This document shows positions 46,586 through 57,796 of a DNA stretch of 64,000 nt, in pieces (position 1 is the first letter of the stretch; every line of letters begins with the position of its first letter). The stretch comes from Imbricaverruca yamaguchii. Taxonomy: Eukaryota; Arthropoda; Thecostraca; Neoverrucidae. Both the position numbers and the translations under genes were made by a program. The stretch lies in NCBI GenBank assembly GCA_034440575.1, contig JAOTOL010001519.1, positions 1,103,001 through 1,167,000 of the forward strand. Direction: 5' to 3'. Below the pieces are notes generated by a model. That model saw only the letters and a program-made list of their open reading frames with translations. It ran no database searches and was not told the origin of the DNA.

Positions 46586-46630
46586 GTTTCAAAGTGACGT
46601 GTGTCACTGTGACACACGCCACTTTGAAAC
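46586..46630. repeat. 45-bp hairpin
   Basis: Arms of 22 bp (GTTTCAAAGTGACGTG... and ...CACGCCACTTTGAAAC) are complementary with a single A/G difference and a 1-nt centre. Function unknown. Confidence 0.75.
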
Positions 46631-48175
46631 AAGCAACGTTCAAGTCACAATAGTCTAGCCCAATATTCGCCACATTCATAGGCGGAGCGAAGACCCGCCC
46701 TCGACTACTCCCCTTTGGCCAAAATTGCACTAAATTAAGCCAGAAATGCTGGGATTTTCGCCGCCTCAAATGACAAGTTTTTCGCACCAAAGATCCTGGC
46801 TCTGCTGACTACAATTTTTTTCCTCGGCCGCTCGGCCACTGGGAGGCGCGTGCTGCATGCGGGTGCACAATGCACATGCAGCTTTCTAAAGTTCCCAAAA
46901 AGTGCATGCGATATCTTTGCATGTCATGGCAGTTTTCAGTAGTTTACCGGAAATACAGCATACACCCGGAGGCTCCTGATCTGGGGGTCTCGGACAGCTA
47001 TAATGTTCGGCTAATCCTCCACCCCGAATTATTTGCATTTATATGGGACGATATGTGGGTCAGCCACTCAAATTGAAGGCAACTCACTACTTTCTGCACG
47101 ATCAGCAACATTGTGAAGTTTTTCCACAAATGTAAATGGTTTTCCACCCCTGAATTTAAGGTTGGATCACCGGGTTGAATTCGGCATATCGATAGCGGCT
47201 GCCGACGTTCAGCCGTTGTGCGGCATTTCACTATCCAGTCAACAGCAGGCCGCTGGCGTCCCGGCAGCAGCCCGACATGTTCCTGACATCGACCCCATGT
47301 CGGCAAGGGCGGACATCCCATTCCCCAGCCGACAGCAAGCCGCTGGTGTGTCGACACCGGCCTGACCTATGGTTGAACATCGGGCCAACGTCGGCATGCT
47401 GACTGGGAATCAGGGGTCCGGACACCCGACCCACCCAGGATTTCCAGCCACGATCCCGGGACTACCGTGGAGGCGTCTCATGCGGCTGGGAACAGACCTC
47501 GTGTTAACCCGCGCCGTCTTTCCTGTCAAATCCTCCCACCCCGTCTTTGGGGGGAGGGCGTTTGTAGACCCCCCTCTAAAATCCAAACTAAGCATCGCAC
47601 GAAAACGAATAAGGTCGAATGGCCTTGGTCGAATGTCATGAATCTCATCGGAAAGCTCTCGACGAGTAGGATCCGGGTCCACCCCCGAAAGAAATTTCAC
47701 CACAAAGGTGACGTCACCAGGGGGGCTAGATTTTCACTTTTCACGACTTGCATTGTGTTCCTTACTCTGGGGAGTTCATTTTGGGGATATATGAAAAACA
47801 AAATTTATTTGGAATGAGAAAATACAACGAAATCGACCAGGGCTATGATTTTGTGGGGGGGCCTACCCTCCCCCCAAGAAAGAATATTTTTTGTAAATTT
47901 CACAATTTTGAGTTTTCAAGTTTTCTTTAATTTTCCTTCTCCAATGGGTAGAGCAGACCGAGAAATGTTGGAAGTCAACTTGCCCGGATAAAAAATGCTC
48001 ACTAGCCTGAACCCTGTGTTTGAACTGCAATATGGCAAATATGCAAAATGCATAGGTAGTCAAAGACGAAAAGAATGCACATATTCAACTCGTACGTTTT
48101 GTTGCATCCGTAAGGATAAGCAAAAACTTAAAGTTTCATTAAAATATCTGTATCCGTTAAAGCATGACTGGCTGA
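46631..48175. other. Intergenic, no gene supported
   Basis: A repeated word (ACAGCARGCCGCTGGYGT) appears at 47241 and 47331. The rest is unrecognised. Confidence 0.4.
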
Positions 48176-48380
48176 ACGTCTTTGGAGGTGACCTCACTTG
48201 ACCTTGACTAACTCGTTGACCCTAGATGACCTGACCTAAAAATTTTGAATCAGCATGTCAAATTTGTGTGGGGAAAAAGGTATGCCAAATTTGGGCGCGC
48301 TGCCGCACGCCGTTCGTCCGCTCTCCGCGAAAAACCTGGTGGGGGGGGGGGGCGGTTGAAGACACCCCCCCCCCGAGACG
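48176..48380 (+). repeat. AGGTCA half-site cluster
   Basis: GGAGGTGACCTCACTTGACC, then TTGACTAACTCGTTGACCC, then GATGACCTGACCT gives five or more TGACC(T/C) half-sites in 60 bp, followed by a C-run block like that at 4200. Probably a relative of the 1580 dispersed repeat. Confidence 0.55.
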
Positions 48381-49139
48381 GGACGGGTTAACTAGAGATC
48401 CGTTGAATCTGGACGAAATAAGAACCTTAAAGCAGGTGGCTTTATATTGAGGTGGGGACATTGGGACGATTCGATTTTACGCAAAAGGTGGCACGAACAT
48501 TTCTGTTACCAGCCAACTCCCTTTGGCCAATTCCTATATCGCCAAAAGCATGTAAAGTTTTACCCCTGTTTTACAATAGTAATGCTCTCGATTTTCTGAA
48601 GCTTGTAAATGATGGAAAAATAATGCCATTAGCCCACATTGCACCAGGCGAAACTAATTCACCGACACGGCATTAATATTTTATCTTTCAGGGGAAAGAC
48701 TTTCAATACCCCCTTCCCTAAAAAAAAATAAAAAGAAGTTCACCACTTGCCGGCTCGTGCCTATCTTGTGCTGCCAAATTGTTTTGGATGACTTCTGCTT
48801 CAGAAGAAAATACGACGTTTTTCTACGGCGTGCTCTGGACGCGGGCTGCCCAGGATTTTGTTCAAGGATCTTCGCAAATTACGAAATAGTGTCCTAGTTT
48901 GATTGCAGCTCTACTTGCTTTGTATGGTTTATTGTTTAAACGGACATCTGGAGGTAGGTACTGTGACGACTTGACACAGGCAAGTACTTAGAGCATCTTA
49001 TCGGGTGAAATGAGTACGAAACCAGAGAAATGAACATTTTCGGTGGGGGGGATTTCGGTGCTCACCCTGGGGTCTGCTTACTATATTCCAACCGATTGTG
49101 CTCAAGTCCTGAACTTCATGTTGCCACTATAACAGCCTA
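48381..49139. other. Intergenic, unrecognised
   Basis: AT-rich with small open frames only. Confidence 0.35.
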
Positions 49140-50345
49140 CCACCACCAAGGTCGGCACCGTGGTTTTTTTTGTCTAGGGGGGCGGGTGTTCTCTCCGGTC
49201 GTTTTTCTTTTGTCACTGTCCTCTGAAATCTCCTGATCTGGTTTCCTAAAATAGCATGAAGGAGTTCAGGACGTTTCTTAGCGTTGGCGCCGCCACGGAT
49301 ATCTTCTTCCATGAGGGAGGGAGTCAGTTTTTAGTCTTCTCTTCTTGCAACACCGAAGGCGTGGTGTGGATTTTCACCAATGTTAGGAGAGATGTCTCAT
49401 TTCCCCCATTTTCCAATTTGTCGGAAATTGGAAATCCCTCTCAGTGCCACCTGCTGCTGGCAAAGTAGCAAGTCATGTTCTTACCGGTGACGCCGGGCGA
49501 CCCTAACGAGACTAGTTTGTCATTCTTACTGTTTGTCAAAGTCCATTTCATACCAACCATTTCATACTTTGGCAAGGCGGCACCATGAGCTTCTTCCGGT
49601 TGGCTGGGGGAGCAGGGATATACCGTTGTATACTTTTTAGGGCATGTGCCCCCCCCCCTAATGTTGGTTGTTCCGCACCACAATAATATATACTTTTAAC
49701 ATGGGATCCGATGCATTATGCCCCCTCCAATCAATTTCGACCCGCCCATCTCCTCAGTGTGTTGTACCCTCCCAATACTTTTCAGAGCCCTGCACCTGTG
49801 GGGGGGGGGACAAACGTTTCTTCATATGGCCGCCCTTAATCCAGGACATAACTGTATTTGTCTTTCCTCATACGGGCCTATTGATATGGTACATTAAAAA
49901 AAATATAAGGAGACCTGCCAGGCTTCGTGGACTTTTCTTGATCTCTATGGGATCCAAGAAATTTGATCGGGTAGATGGTGCCATCGGCTGACCTTTTTTC
50001 TCCGTAGATGGTGCCATCGGCTAAAAAGCTCGTTGAGCGGGGAGGGGTGCACTCGAACGTCTTGGAGTGGTAACACATGGCTTTCGGGGACACATGCTCC
50101 CGGTCCCCCCGGGCCTGACACAGTCCAGTCAACATGATAGGGCCTCCTGCCAACTGTTTTTGTCAGACTGGTCAGCACCGTCTGTTTTTCTAGGGGCGGG
50201 TCTCCCCGGCCCTTGTTTTCTTTTGTCAGTGTCCTCTGGAATCTCCTGATTTGGTGTCCTCAAGTAGCATGAGGGAGCGCGTGCGAGCTCTGGTTTTCTT
50301 TTCTCGTGAACTCTGTCATGCCCAGTTGCGTACCGAACGGGGTAT
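49140..50345 (+). repeat. Diverged direct duplication
   Basis: The block at 49165-49290 (TTTTCTTTTGTCACTGTCCT, CTGAAATCTCCTGATCTGG, TAGCATGA) recurs at 50186-50285 (TTTTCTTTTGTCAGTGTCC, TGGAATCTCCTGATTTGG, TAGCATGA). The copies are about 1 kb apart. Sequence between them is not recognised. Confidence 0.6.
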
Positions 50346-50531
50346 TGAGGGAAGTTGCCTCCTCCCCCATCCTGACAGGTTGTGGGGCCCTCAAGCAGTG
50401 TTCAAATACGTTTTCGTGTGATATGAGATGTCGGAACGAGCACAACGTAGGATGTCGAAATTCGCCACAGAAACGATGTCGCTTAACATAACTTATTAGT
50501 TATTGGAACACCATTTTGATGCAATAGCGTA

Positions 50532-50586
50532 TGGGCGCTGTATAACCACTGCAGTTGATGCGCCTTAAACCCAAATAACTAACTAA
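50532..50586 (+). mobile_element. US element, subtype B, full length with 14-bp TSD
   Basis: TGGGCGCTGTATAACCACTG, CAGTTGATGCGCCTTAAACC, CAAATAACTAACTAA. TSD GATGCAATAGCGTA (50518-50531) and GATGTAATAGCGTA (50587-50600), one mismatch. Confidence 0.88.
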
Positions 50587-50600
50587 GATGTAATAGCGTA

Positions 50601-50915
50601 CTCATGCTTGTACCTGTTTCCTTTTTTAAATGCCTAATGCAAGGATAACTATTTTAGCGATAGCGATATAAAATGCTTATCATTATACTTGCCAATATTG
50701 TATAATAAACCATAGCTTAGGTGATCCCCTTACCTGTAATTGTTCTAAGAGATGTTTGTCACAATCACAACCCACAATGGTGAGTTGTGAAGCTAGAAGA
50801 AGCTAAACATGACACTTATCAACGAGATTCTGTTAGAAATTAGATATGAAGATTCATATTAGATCTTACATTTTATATCGCTTATAGATATTAGATATGA
50901 AGACATATTAGACTC
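50601..50915. other. AT-rich spacer
   Basis: TTAGATATGAAGA repeats at 50840-50905; otherwise nothing. Confidence 0.4.
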
Positions 50916-51845
50916 CCTAAAGATCCCGCTGGACCCCCAAAACTCGCACCAGGGCCGCGAAGAATCACATGTGGACAAGTCGCGCAGGGGCGCGTGAAAA
51001 CGACGCTGGGGACTTCAAAAAGTGGGACCGGGCCCCCGGAAAATACCACTGTAGTTCGAGAAGAAACGCGTGGGTCTCCGAAAATCATTGAGGCATCAAG
51101 AGGTCGGGCCGTGGCCCTTGGAAATCATCTTGGAACCCAAGAAGTTTCGCTGAAGCCTCTAAAAATGACGTTTGGGTCCAAAGAGACCAGAGCCACCGAA
51201 AGTCACCACGAAGGGCCAATGACGTGGGATCCTTGGAAGTCGCGTTGGGTCTCCCAAAAATTTGGGCCGGGGCCCCTAAAAATAACGCTGGACCTTAATA
51301 GTTTGCACCTGGGTCCCTTGAAATCATGGTGTGTCCAAAAATGTCGTGCCGGGGCAGTTGAAGATCGATATGGGCCAACAAGACTGGCCAAGCCCCTGCA
51401 AATCACCCCGAGGTCCAAAAGGCTGAGGTCCCTGAGAATCGTGTTTTGTCTCCCAAAAAGTCGGGTCGGGTCCCTGCAAATCACTTGGGCCCCAAAAGTT
51501 CGCGCCTGGGCCCCTGAAAATCACACTAGGGGCTCCACAAGTCGTATCGGGGCCCCAAAAGTGTCATCGAGACCACCCACAAAGTGAAGCAAGAGTAACG
51601 AAAAAAATACACTCCGGGCACCGAGCATCACTCGTGGTCCATTAATCGCCCCAAAAGCCCTCAAGATATATTGGTGACCCCAAACCGTGTCGAAGCTACT
51701 AAAACTCGCGTTTTGGATCACAACAATGACGACGGGGTCCAAAACATGGCACTTATACAAAAAAAGTCGCGTTGCTACCCTTGAGAAATGACACTGGGGG
51801 CCTAAAATATGTGCCGGAGCCCAAAAAAAAAAAAACTGATGCCCC
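50916..51845 (+). repeat. Degenerate satellite, about 40-bp rhythm, left part
   Basis: Repeating pattern GGGCC(C)CTGAAAATCAC...GGG..CCAAAAGT...CG with heavy divergence. The same pattern resumes at 53480 beyond the LINE. Confidence 0.7.
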
Positions 51846-53260
51846 CATTTTGTGTTGAATAACCAATCCTCTCCTGTTGAGTCACTGATGCACTTGGCCA
51901 CCCATCAAGTATGGAGCCTTCATATGCTGCTTACCTACATGCATGATTTTGCACTTATCAAAGTTAAATTTCATTTGCCATTCTTCGACCACTTCACAAG
52001 TTCGTCTAAGTCTTTTTGCAGCGAGATATGCTCATCCTGACCTGTTATTGCCCTAAGACCTTCAAATCATCGCAAATTTCAAAACTTTACTGCTTAGGCC
52101 ACTTTCAATGTTATTTACAAATATAATGAACAGTAATGGCCCTAGTACTGACCCCCTGGGGGACTCCACTAAGAACATTTTGCCATGATGACTTTGTACC
52201 ATTTAGCATCACTCTTTGCTGTCTATCTGAAAGCCACAACTCTATCCATTTTAAGATGCTACCTGCAATACCATGGGACTGAAGCTGTATCATTAACCGT
52301 TTATGGGGTACCTTGTCAAAGGCCTTACTAAAGTCAAGATATGCTACATCAACCTGATTTCCTGATCAAATTGTTCTGTGGCGAAGTTCAAAAGTCCAAG
52401 AGGTTTGTGAGACACGATCGTCCTTTTCTAAATCCATGTTGAGTATCTTGAATCAATCTGTACCTTCCAGATAACTAACTATTCTATCCTTGATAATTGA
52501 TTCGAGTACCTTGCAGACTAGGGATGTGAGACTTATTGGCCTATAGTTTTCAACTTTCCCTCTTTCTCCTTTCTTGAAAATAGGAACTACATTTGCCCTT
52601 TTCCAGTCGTTGGAATTTCATTATGTGAAACTGATCTACAAAATATTATACTAAGTGGAAATGCCGTTCCTTTTCAGTTTCCCGCAACACCCTAGCATAA
52701 ATATCATAGGTCCTGCTGCCTTATTTGGTTTATTTTCCTGATATGATTGTAAACAACATCACTACCAATGAAATCAACATCATTTGTCAGATCCCATGTA
52801 ACTGAACTATGGTGTACGGTCGGCAGATTGGTCATATCTTCCAATGTAAACACTGATTTGAACTGCTTGCTCAGCTCCTCAACCATCTCACTATCCTCAC
52901 CCAATGTAGTCCCGTTTACTTCCGTGGACCAATTGTGCTAGAAACTTACTCGCTTGTAGAAACTAAGAACTTTTACTGTCCCCATTACAGTTTCTGCTAA
53001 ATCCAGTTCCTTTGCTCGCTTTGCTGCTCTGTTTTGCTTCACGTGTCTCTAGCTTTCGATACGCCTTTAGATTAATGACATTTGAGGCTTCTTTAAAAAC
53101 TCTAAATGCAGTTTCTTAGCCTATTGCTTTTATCACGTTGTGTAGCCATGTGGCTTTCCTACCCTTTTTGGTCTTTGCTTTTGGGACATGTCTAATCTGT
53201 TCCTTTAGTAAGATTTGAACTTTTCCCACATTTCACAGGCATTTAAATTGAGAATTCTTC
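51846..53260 (-). mobile_element. LINE reverse transcriptase, second degraded copy
   Basis: Minus-strand frames include IQLQSHGIAGSILKWIELWL and MLNGTKSSWQNVLSGVPQG (2293-2111 offset within 52 kb), and upstream EELSKQFKSVFTLEDM. It is the same family as 5268-6515 but retains more 5' sequence and loses the 3' third. Frameshifts abound. Confidence 0.88.
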
Positions 53261-53474
53261 TTCCCTATGCACAAGCGCTCTCTGCGTTAAAGTCTGCTCG
53301 TTAAAGAACCACCAAATCCTTAAACCCCACATGTGCCTTAATCTAATATGTATGGCACTCCGCAGCTTACACTAAATCCTACAAGTCATAACTAACTTTC
53401 CAAGCATTAATTCCTATCCGGATTGTCACTGTGCGGCCACATATATTACTCCTAAGACTTAAAAAAACGAGTCT

Positions 53475-54095
53475 AACCCAGAAAAAAATGGGTGGGACAC
53501 CGAACAAAGTGCACCAAGAGTCCAAGGCAACGACCATGCCATGCTGAAAACCCCAGTTCCTGCCTTCGCCCACCAAGAGTCCTCAAAACCATGCGCCTGG
53601 ACCCAAGAAGTCGTGCCTGGTCCTCTTGAAATCGCACATGTGTCCCAAAAATAGCACTGTGGCCCACAAATGTGCGTCAGAAGCCCTAGGTAAACAGTGG
53701 GGCCCTAATAGCACAACGGAAGGCCGAACATGCACCGGGCCCTCCAAAGTGTGCCGAGTTTCGCAAAAAACGGCAAGGCCTTGAAGCATTAGTTGCAGTC
53801 CTGAATAAACACACCAGAAGTTCTAGAAGAGCACACCGGAGGCCTTCAAAACACACCGGCCCGATGTGACCACATGGGAGCCAAAAAGCAGACTGGAGCC
53901 CTTAAAAATCGAGAGGTCCTAAACAAGGAACAAACAGGCCGGCGACTAAATAAATACATCCTGGTCTTCGAAAACGCGCCGGTACCTCAAACATATCGAT
54001 GCGCAAAAAGCAGAACTAAACACAAGTCGGGGTCTACAAAATGTGCCGGACCCCTAACCCAAATTAGCTGGAGCCCTACAACACATCCGTAAACG
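53475..54095 (+). repeat. Degenerate satellite, about 40-bp rhythm, right part
   Basis: Words such as CCAAGAAGTCGTGCCTGG, GGCCCTAATAGCAC and GTGCCGGACCCCTAA follow the pattern of 50916-51845. Confidence 0.65.
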
Positions 54096-56616
54096 ACGGG
54101 AAAAGTAAACGAGTCCCCTCCCCAAAAGGAAAACCAAGCTAGGGTCTCGGTTCGGTAGCTAACCTGCAAGGATTTTTTAAAGAAAAAAGATGAGGTGCAT
54201 CAATGCTCAGTCGGTGTCCGGATTTCTTGACCACCGGAAAATTTTACAAGAAGAGAGAACCATCGAATTAAATTTCTCGACTTTTCCCAGCTAACGATGC
54301 GAAGCATTCGACGGGTCAAATATGGCATGAGACTATCATGTGGCACCAATTACCAAGACATAGACCTAGCAGAAAACGGAGAATAGCACGAAGTGTGGTG
54401 AATGCGCTGAATGCGCGGGGCGGGTGTACACGTGCACGAACCTTGACGTTTTGGCGGCCGTGCGTTATTAACTGGGATAACGAAACAAAACAAAAAACTA
54501 GAACAGGATGGGAGGAATGAGTTAAGGTTGAAATCCAGTAACTCAGAAGCGATGGTGTTAGATTGACCCACCTTTACATGACAATGAAGTTGGTCACTAA
54601 TTACGTTGTTGGGGAAAAATGGTCTCCTTTCAAAGATGGTGGTGGAAAACGGGGAGCTTTTTAAAAAATACCGGTAGGTGGGCGCACTGCAAAACCGTTT
54701 GCTCCCTCTCCCCAGCACAAATCCTGAGGACGCCACTGGTCACGACTAATAAACCACATATTTTAGGACCTGAAGGTGGTATATTTTGCCTGCTGACGAG
54801 TGTTTAGGCTTTCCGCGAGCTCCAGAAGCCTTCAGTCACGACAAGCAGGCTTCATGATCTGGGACCACCAGGCATCGTTATTGGGGCCTCCCGCCGGGTT
54901 TTGCGTCGTTGTCGCGAGCTCTATGGGAGTCTCATCAATCAAGAATAATGGGTCTCTTGGCTTTTAGTATCGAAGCGAATGGATACCACACATCTAAATA
55001 TTAATAAATGCTGATGACCAGGGGCGAAAACGGGGGAATGTATCCCCACACGTTGTGAAGTTTAACATTACGCCTATGGGCGATGCATGGGAACAATGAA
55101 CTTTAAAAAACAGCATGCCCTTCCATTCATCAAAGTGCGTGGCGCCGCACATGCTATTGGACCACTTGTTCTTGGATTTCGTGATTGCGGTTCTAGACTT
55201 CGGATTTCTGGCAACATCACAGGATCCTCTGCCGGACCCTGGGTTTTTCGTGGGCCCTATGTGCTCCCTATAAGTACTAATGGCCTGTTTGTGCGCCTTG
55301 GAACAACATCGTGATACTCCTTACCAGGTGTTGGACCCATTCATGACATCTTCTGGGACCTCCGTGTCAATGCTATGGGCCTTGCCTGAGTCCTCAGTAC
55401 AACATGATTAGTCCTCTCGAGTGTTGGGACTTCTTTGCGATTTATAGAGCGGTGCATGTTCCTTCCCGAGCAATTTCTAAAGCTAGTCAGATGTTAGCGA
55501 ACGTTCAACACGTCGAGGGCACTGACTAGGCATGAAGAGGAGATAAAGGAATAGAGCGACGCAGGTGAGTCTGCGAAAGCACTTGGAGGGGCACATCCGG
55601 CTGAAAGATTCGAGGGGGCGGGTTGCACTCGGTCCTTCGATCTTTCTTTCCAAGGGGTGACCTTTTCTTTCATGTGGCGCCTTTGGTTGAAAAATGCAAG
55701 CGCGTGTAATGGATCATTTTCAAAAGGTCGCCTTTTCCCTGTCGGGAGGACGCCACTTTCCATGTGGGTGGCACATGTCCCCAGTGTCGTACCCTTTATC
55801 CGACCTGGTTGCCATTGCATAAAATGTATCCCCGTAAAACAGGAAAGCATTGTAAAGGCTATTGGGTGTGTACTACAGTAAAACAGTATTTATTTACTAC
55901 AGTAAAACCATATTCCAGTATATTATTTTTGCATTTACAAGTGGACAGCGTCTAACGTACTTACGGCATTGCTCTGTGGCGATTGTGAAATCTGGACCAG
56001 TGCATACGTCATCAAACTGGATGTTCAAAGGCAGTGATAAGGAGGGAAACTTGTTCATTTTGATGGAACTTTTCGTCCCCAAAATATGAGTTTTAACAAT
56101 GGTGAATCGGAAAACCAGACGTTGAAAATAAAGTGGCTGGAATCGAAGGATTTTTTTTTCGGGGCAGTGGTAATGCCCCTCTATCCTGTCCAAACTTACC
56201 GCGTCCCTGGTTTGTCCCCAACATTTCGAAACCGTGGTTACACCCATGAGCACGTGCCCCTATTAAGTATTATAACGCATAACGTATGGACTTAATTCCC
56301 CTTTGCATTGGTCTGCGATTGCGTCCGGTGTTGATTTTCATTTCAAGTTGATCAATAATGCCCTCGTTCTCTTATGCTGTGATTACCTGTGGCATGTGCG
56401 GTGCACATACATACAAAGGCATGATTTTGGGAAGAAACCTTCCCCACAAATGTATTTTTAGTGACATCTGTAGTGTTTATCCACAAATTGGTTTCTCGTG
56501 GGTCTAGCTTTTTGGTGATGCCATTCTCAACTTTTTTTAACCCGGCAAATGGTGAAATTCACTCGTACATATTTCTTTGTACACCTAAATTATGCTTTGT
56601 TAATTTTTGTTCGCAG
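54096..56616. other. Intergenic, presumably including the IFT57 promoter and first non-coding exon
   Basis: No coding exon recognised. 55620-55770 resembles 590-860. An acceptor (TTTGTTCGCAG) right before the IFT57 start codon implies an untranslated first exon somewhere in or before this stretch, which I could not place. Confidence 0.4.
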
Positions 56617-56630
56617 ATTTGAAGGTGAAA

Positions 56631-57796
56631 ATGGGCGACGATGACGAAAAGAAGCAGAAGAAGGAAAAGAAGAAGAAAGAGAAAAAGGAGAAGAAAGAGA
56701 AGAAAGAGAAGAAAGAGAAGAAAAACAAAAAGGATGCGGACGGGAAGGAACATAAACACAAGAAAGACAAGTCGAAGAAGCACCACAAGGACAAGGGCAT
56801 CGCCGACAATGTGGTGGAAGGCGGCGAGGAGGCGCCGGACGACGGCAAGGGCAAGGGCCACGATCGGCGCTACTCGATGATGGTGCAGGGCACTGAGGAG
56901 GTTGACGGCGGACCGGGGCTCGCATACATGGCCTACGTGGTGATGGACGACCTGGCCGACAAGCTCAAGCTGCTCGACTACGAGCGGGACTTCTGCAAGT
57001 CGCTCAAGATGAAGCCGCTCAACCGGCATTACTTTTGCTTCTCGTTTAACGTTGGCGAGCAGTTCTACATATTTACCTCGCTGGCGGCGTGGCTGCTGCG
57101 CAAGGTCGGCCGCTCCATGGAGCAGCCGCAGGAGTATGACGACCCGAACGTCACCATCTCCACCGTGCTGGAGCACTGTCGCCAGCTGGACCTGCATGTC
57201 GACTTCCCGCCGAGCAAGCTCAAGCAAGGCTGTGGCGAGCAGGTCGTCTACGTGGTCGACCGCCTGGCGGATCTGGCGATGAAGAGCTGCAACTTCCAGT
57301 GGAAGAAGCCGATTATTCCGACCGGCGCCGATGCAGACGACGACGAGGACGAGGCCGAGATCACCACCGAGAAGATAGCGGAAGAGGAGTCGTCGTCTTC
57401 GGAGGAAGAGGAAGAGGGCGCCGTGCTCAACCTGGAGGATCTCAAGAACCTCAGCATACGGGGTCTCAACTTGCAGCTGGACATCCAGAAGCCGGACGAG
57501 ATTCTCGAGTCGACCACCAACACGGAGGAGTGGCGGCTGGAGATGGAGCGCGTGCTGCCGCAGCTGCGCGTGCAGATCGACGCGGACCAGCGCGACTGGC
57601 GCAACCACCTGGACCAGATGCACCGGTATCGCGGCGGGATCGACGAGTCGCTGTCGGACACGCAGGCGCTGCTGGACAAGCTGCACAGTGATGTCACCGG
57701 CACGCTCGACAAGATTTCCAACCGCGAAAAGTACCTCAACTCCCAGCTGGAGCGGCCGCTGGGCGACTTCAAGCTGCTCGTCGAAGACCGCGAAAG
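56631..57796 (+). CDS. IFT57: IFT57 exon: N-terminus, CH-like domain, first coiled coil
   Basis: Preceded by acceptor TTTTTGTTCGCAG at 56616 and 14 bp of 5' UTR. The first 60 codons are nearly all Lys, Glu and Asp (KKEKKKKEKKEKK...), then GLAYMAYVVMDDLADKLKL begins the conserved region. Donor GAAAG|GTCAGT at 57797, phase 2. Reading past the donor gives unrelated sequence to a stop at 57926. Confidence 0.95.

Noticed and set aside
56559..57686. 375-codon minus-strand frame
   Set aside because: Antisense shadow of the GC-rich IFT57 exon; Leu/Val-rich composition is the complement of Lys/Glu/Asp codons.
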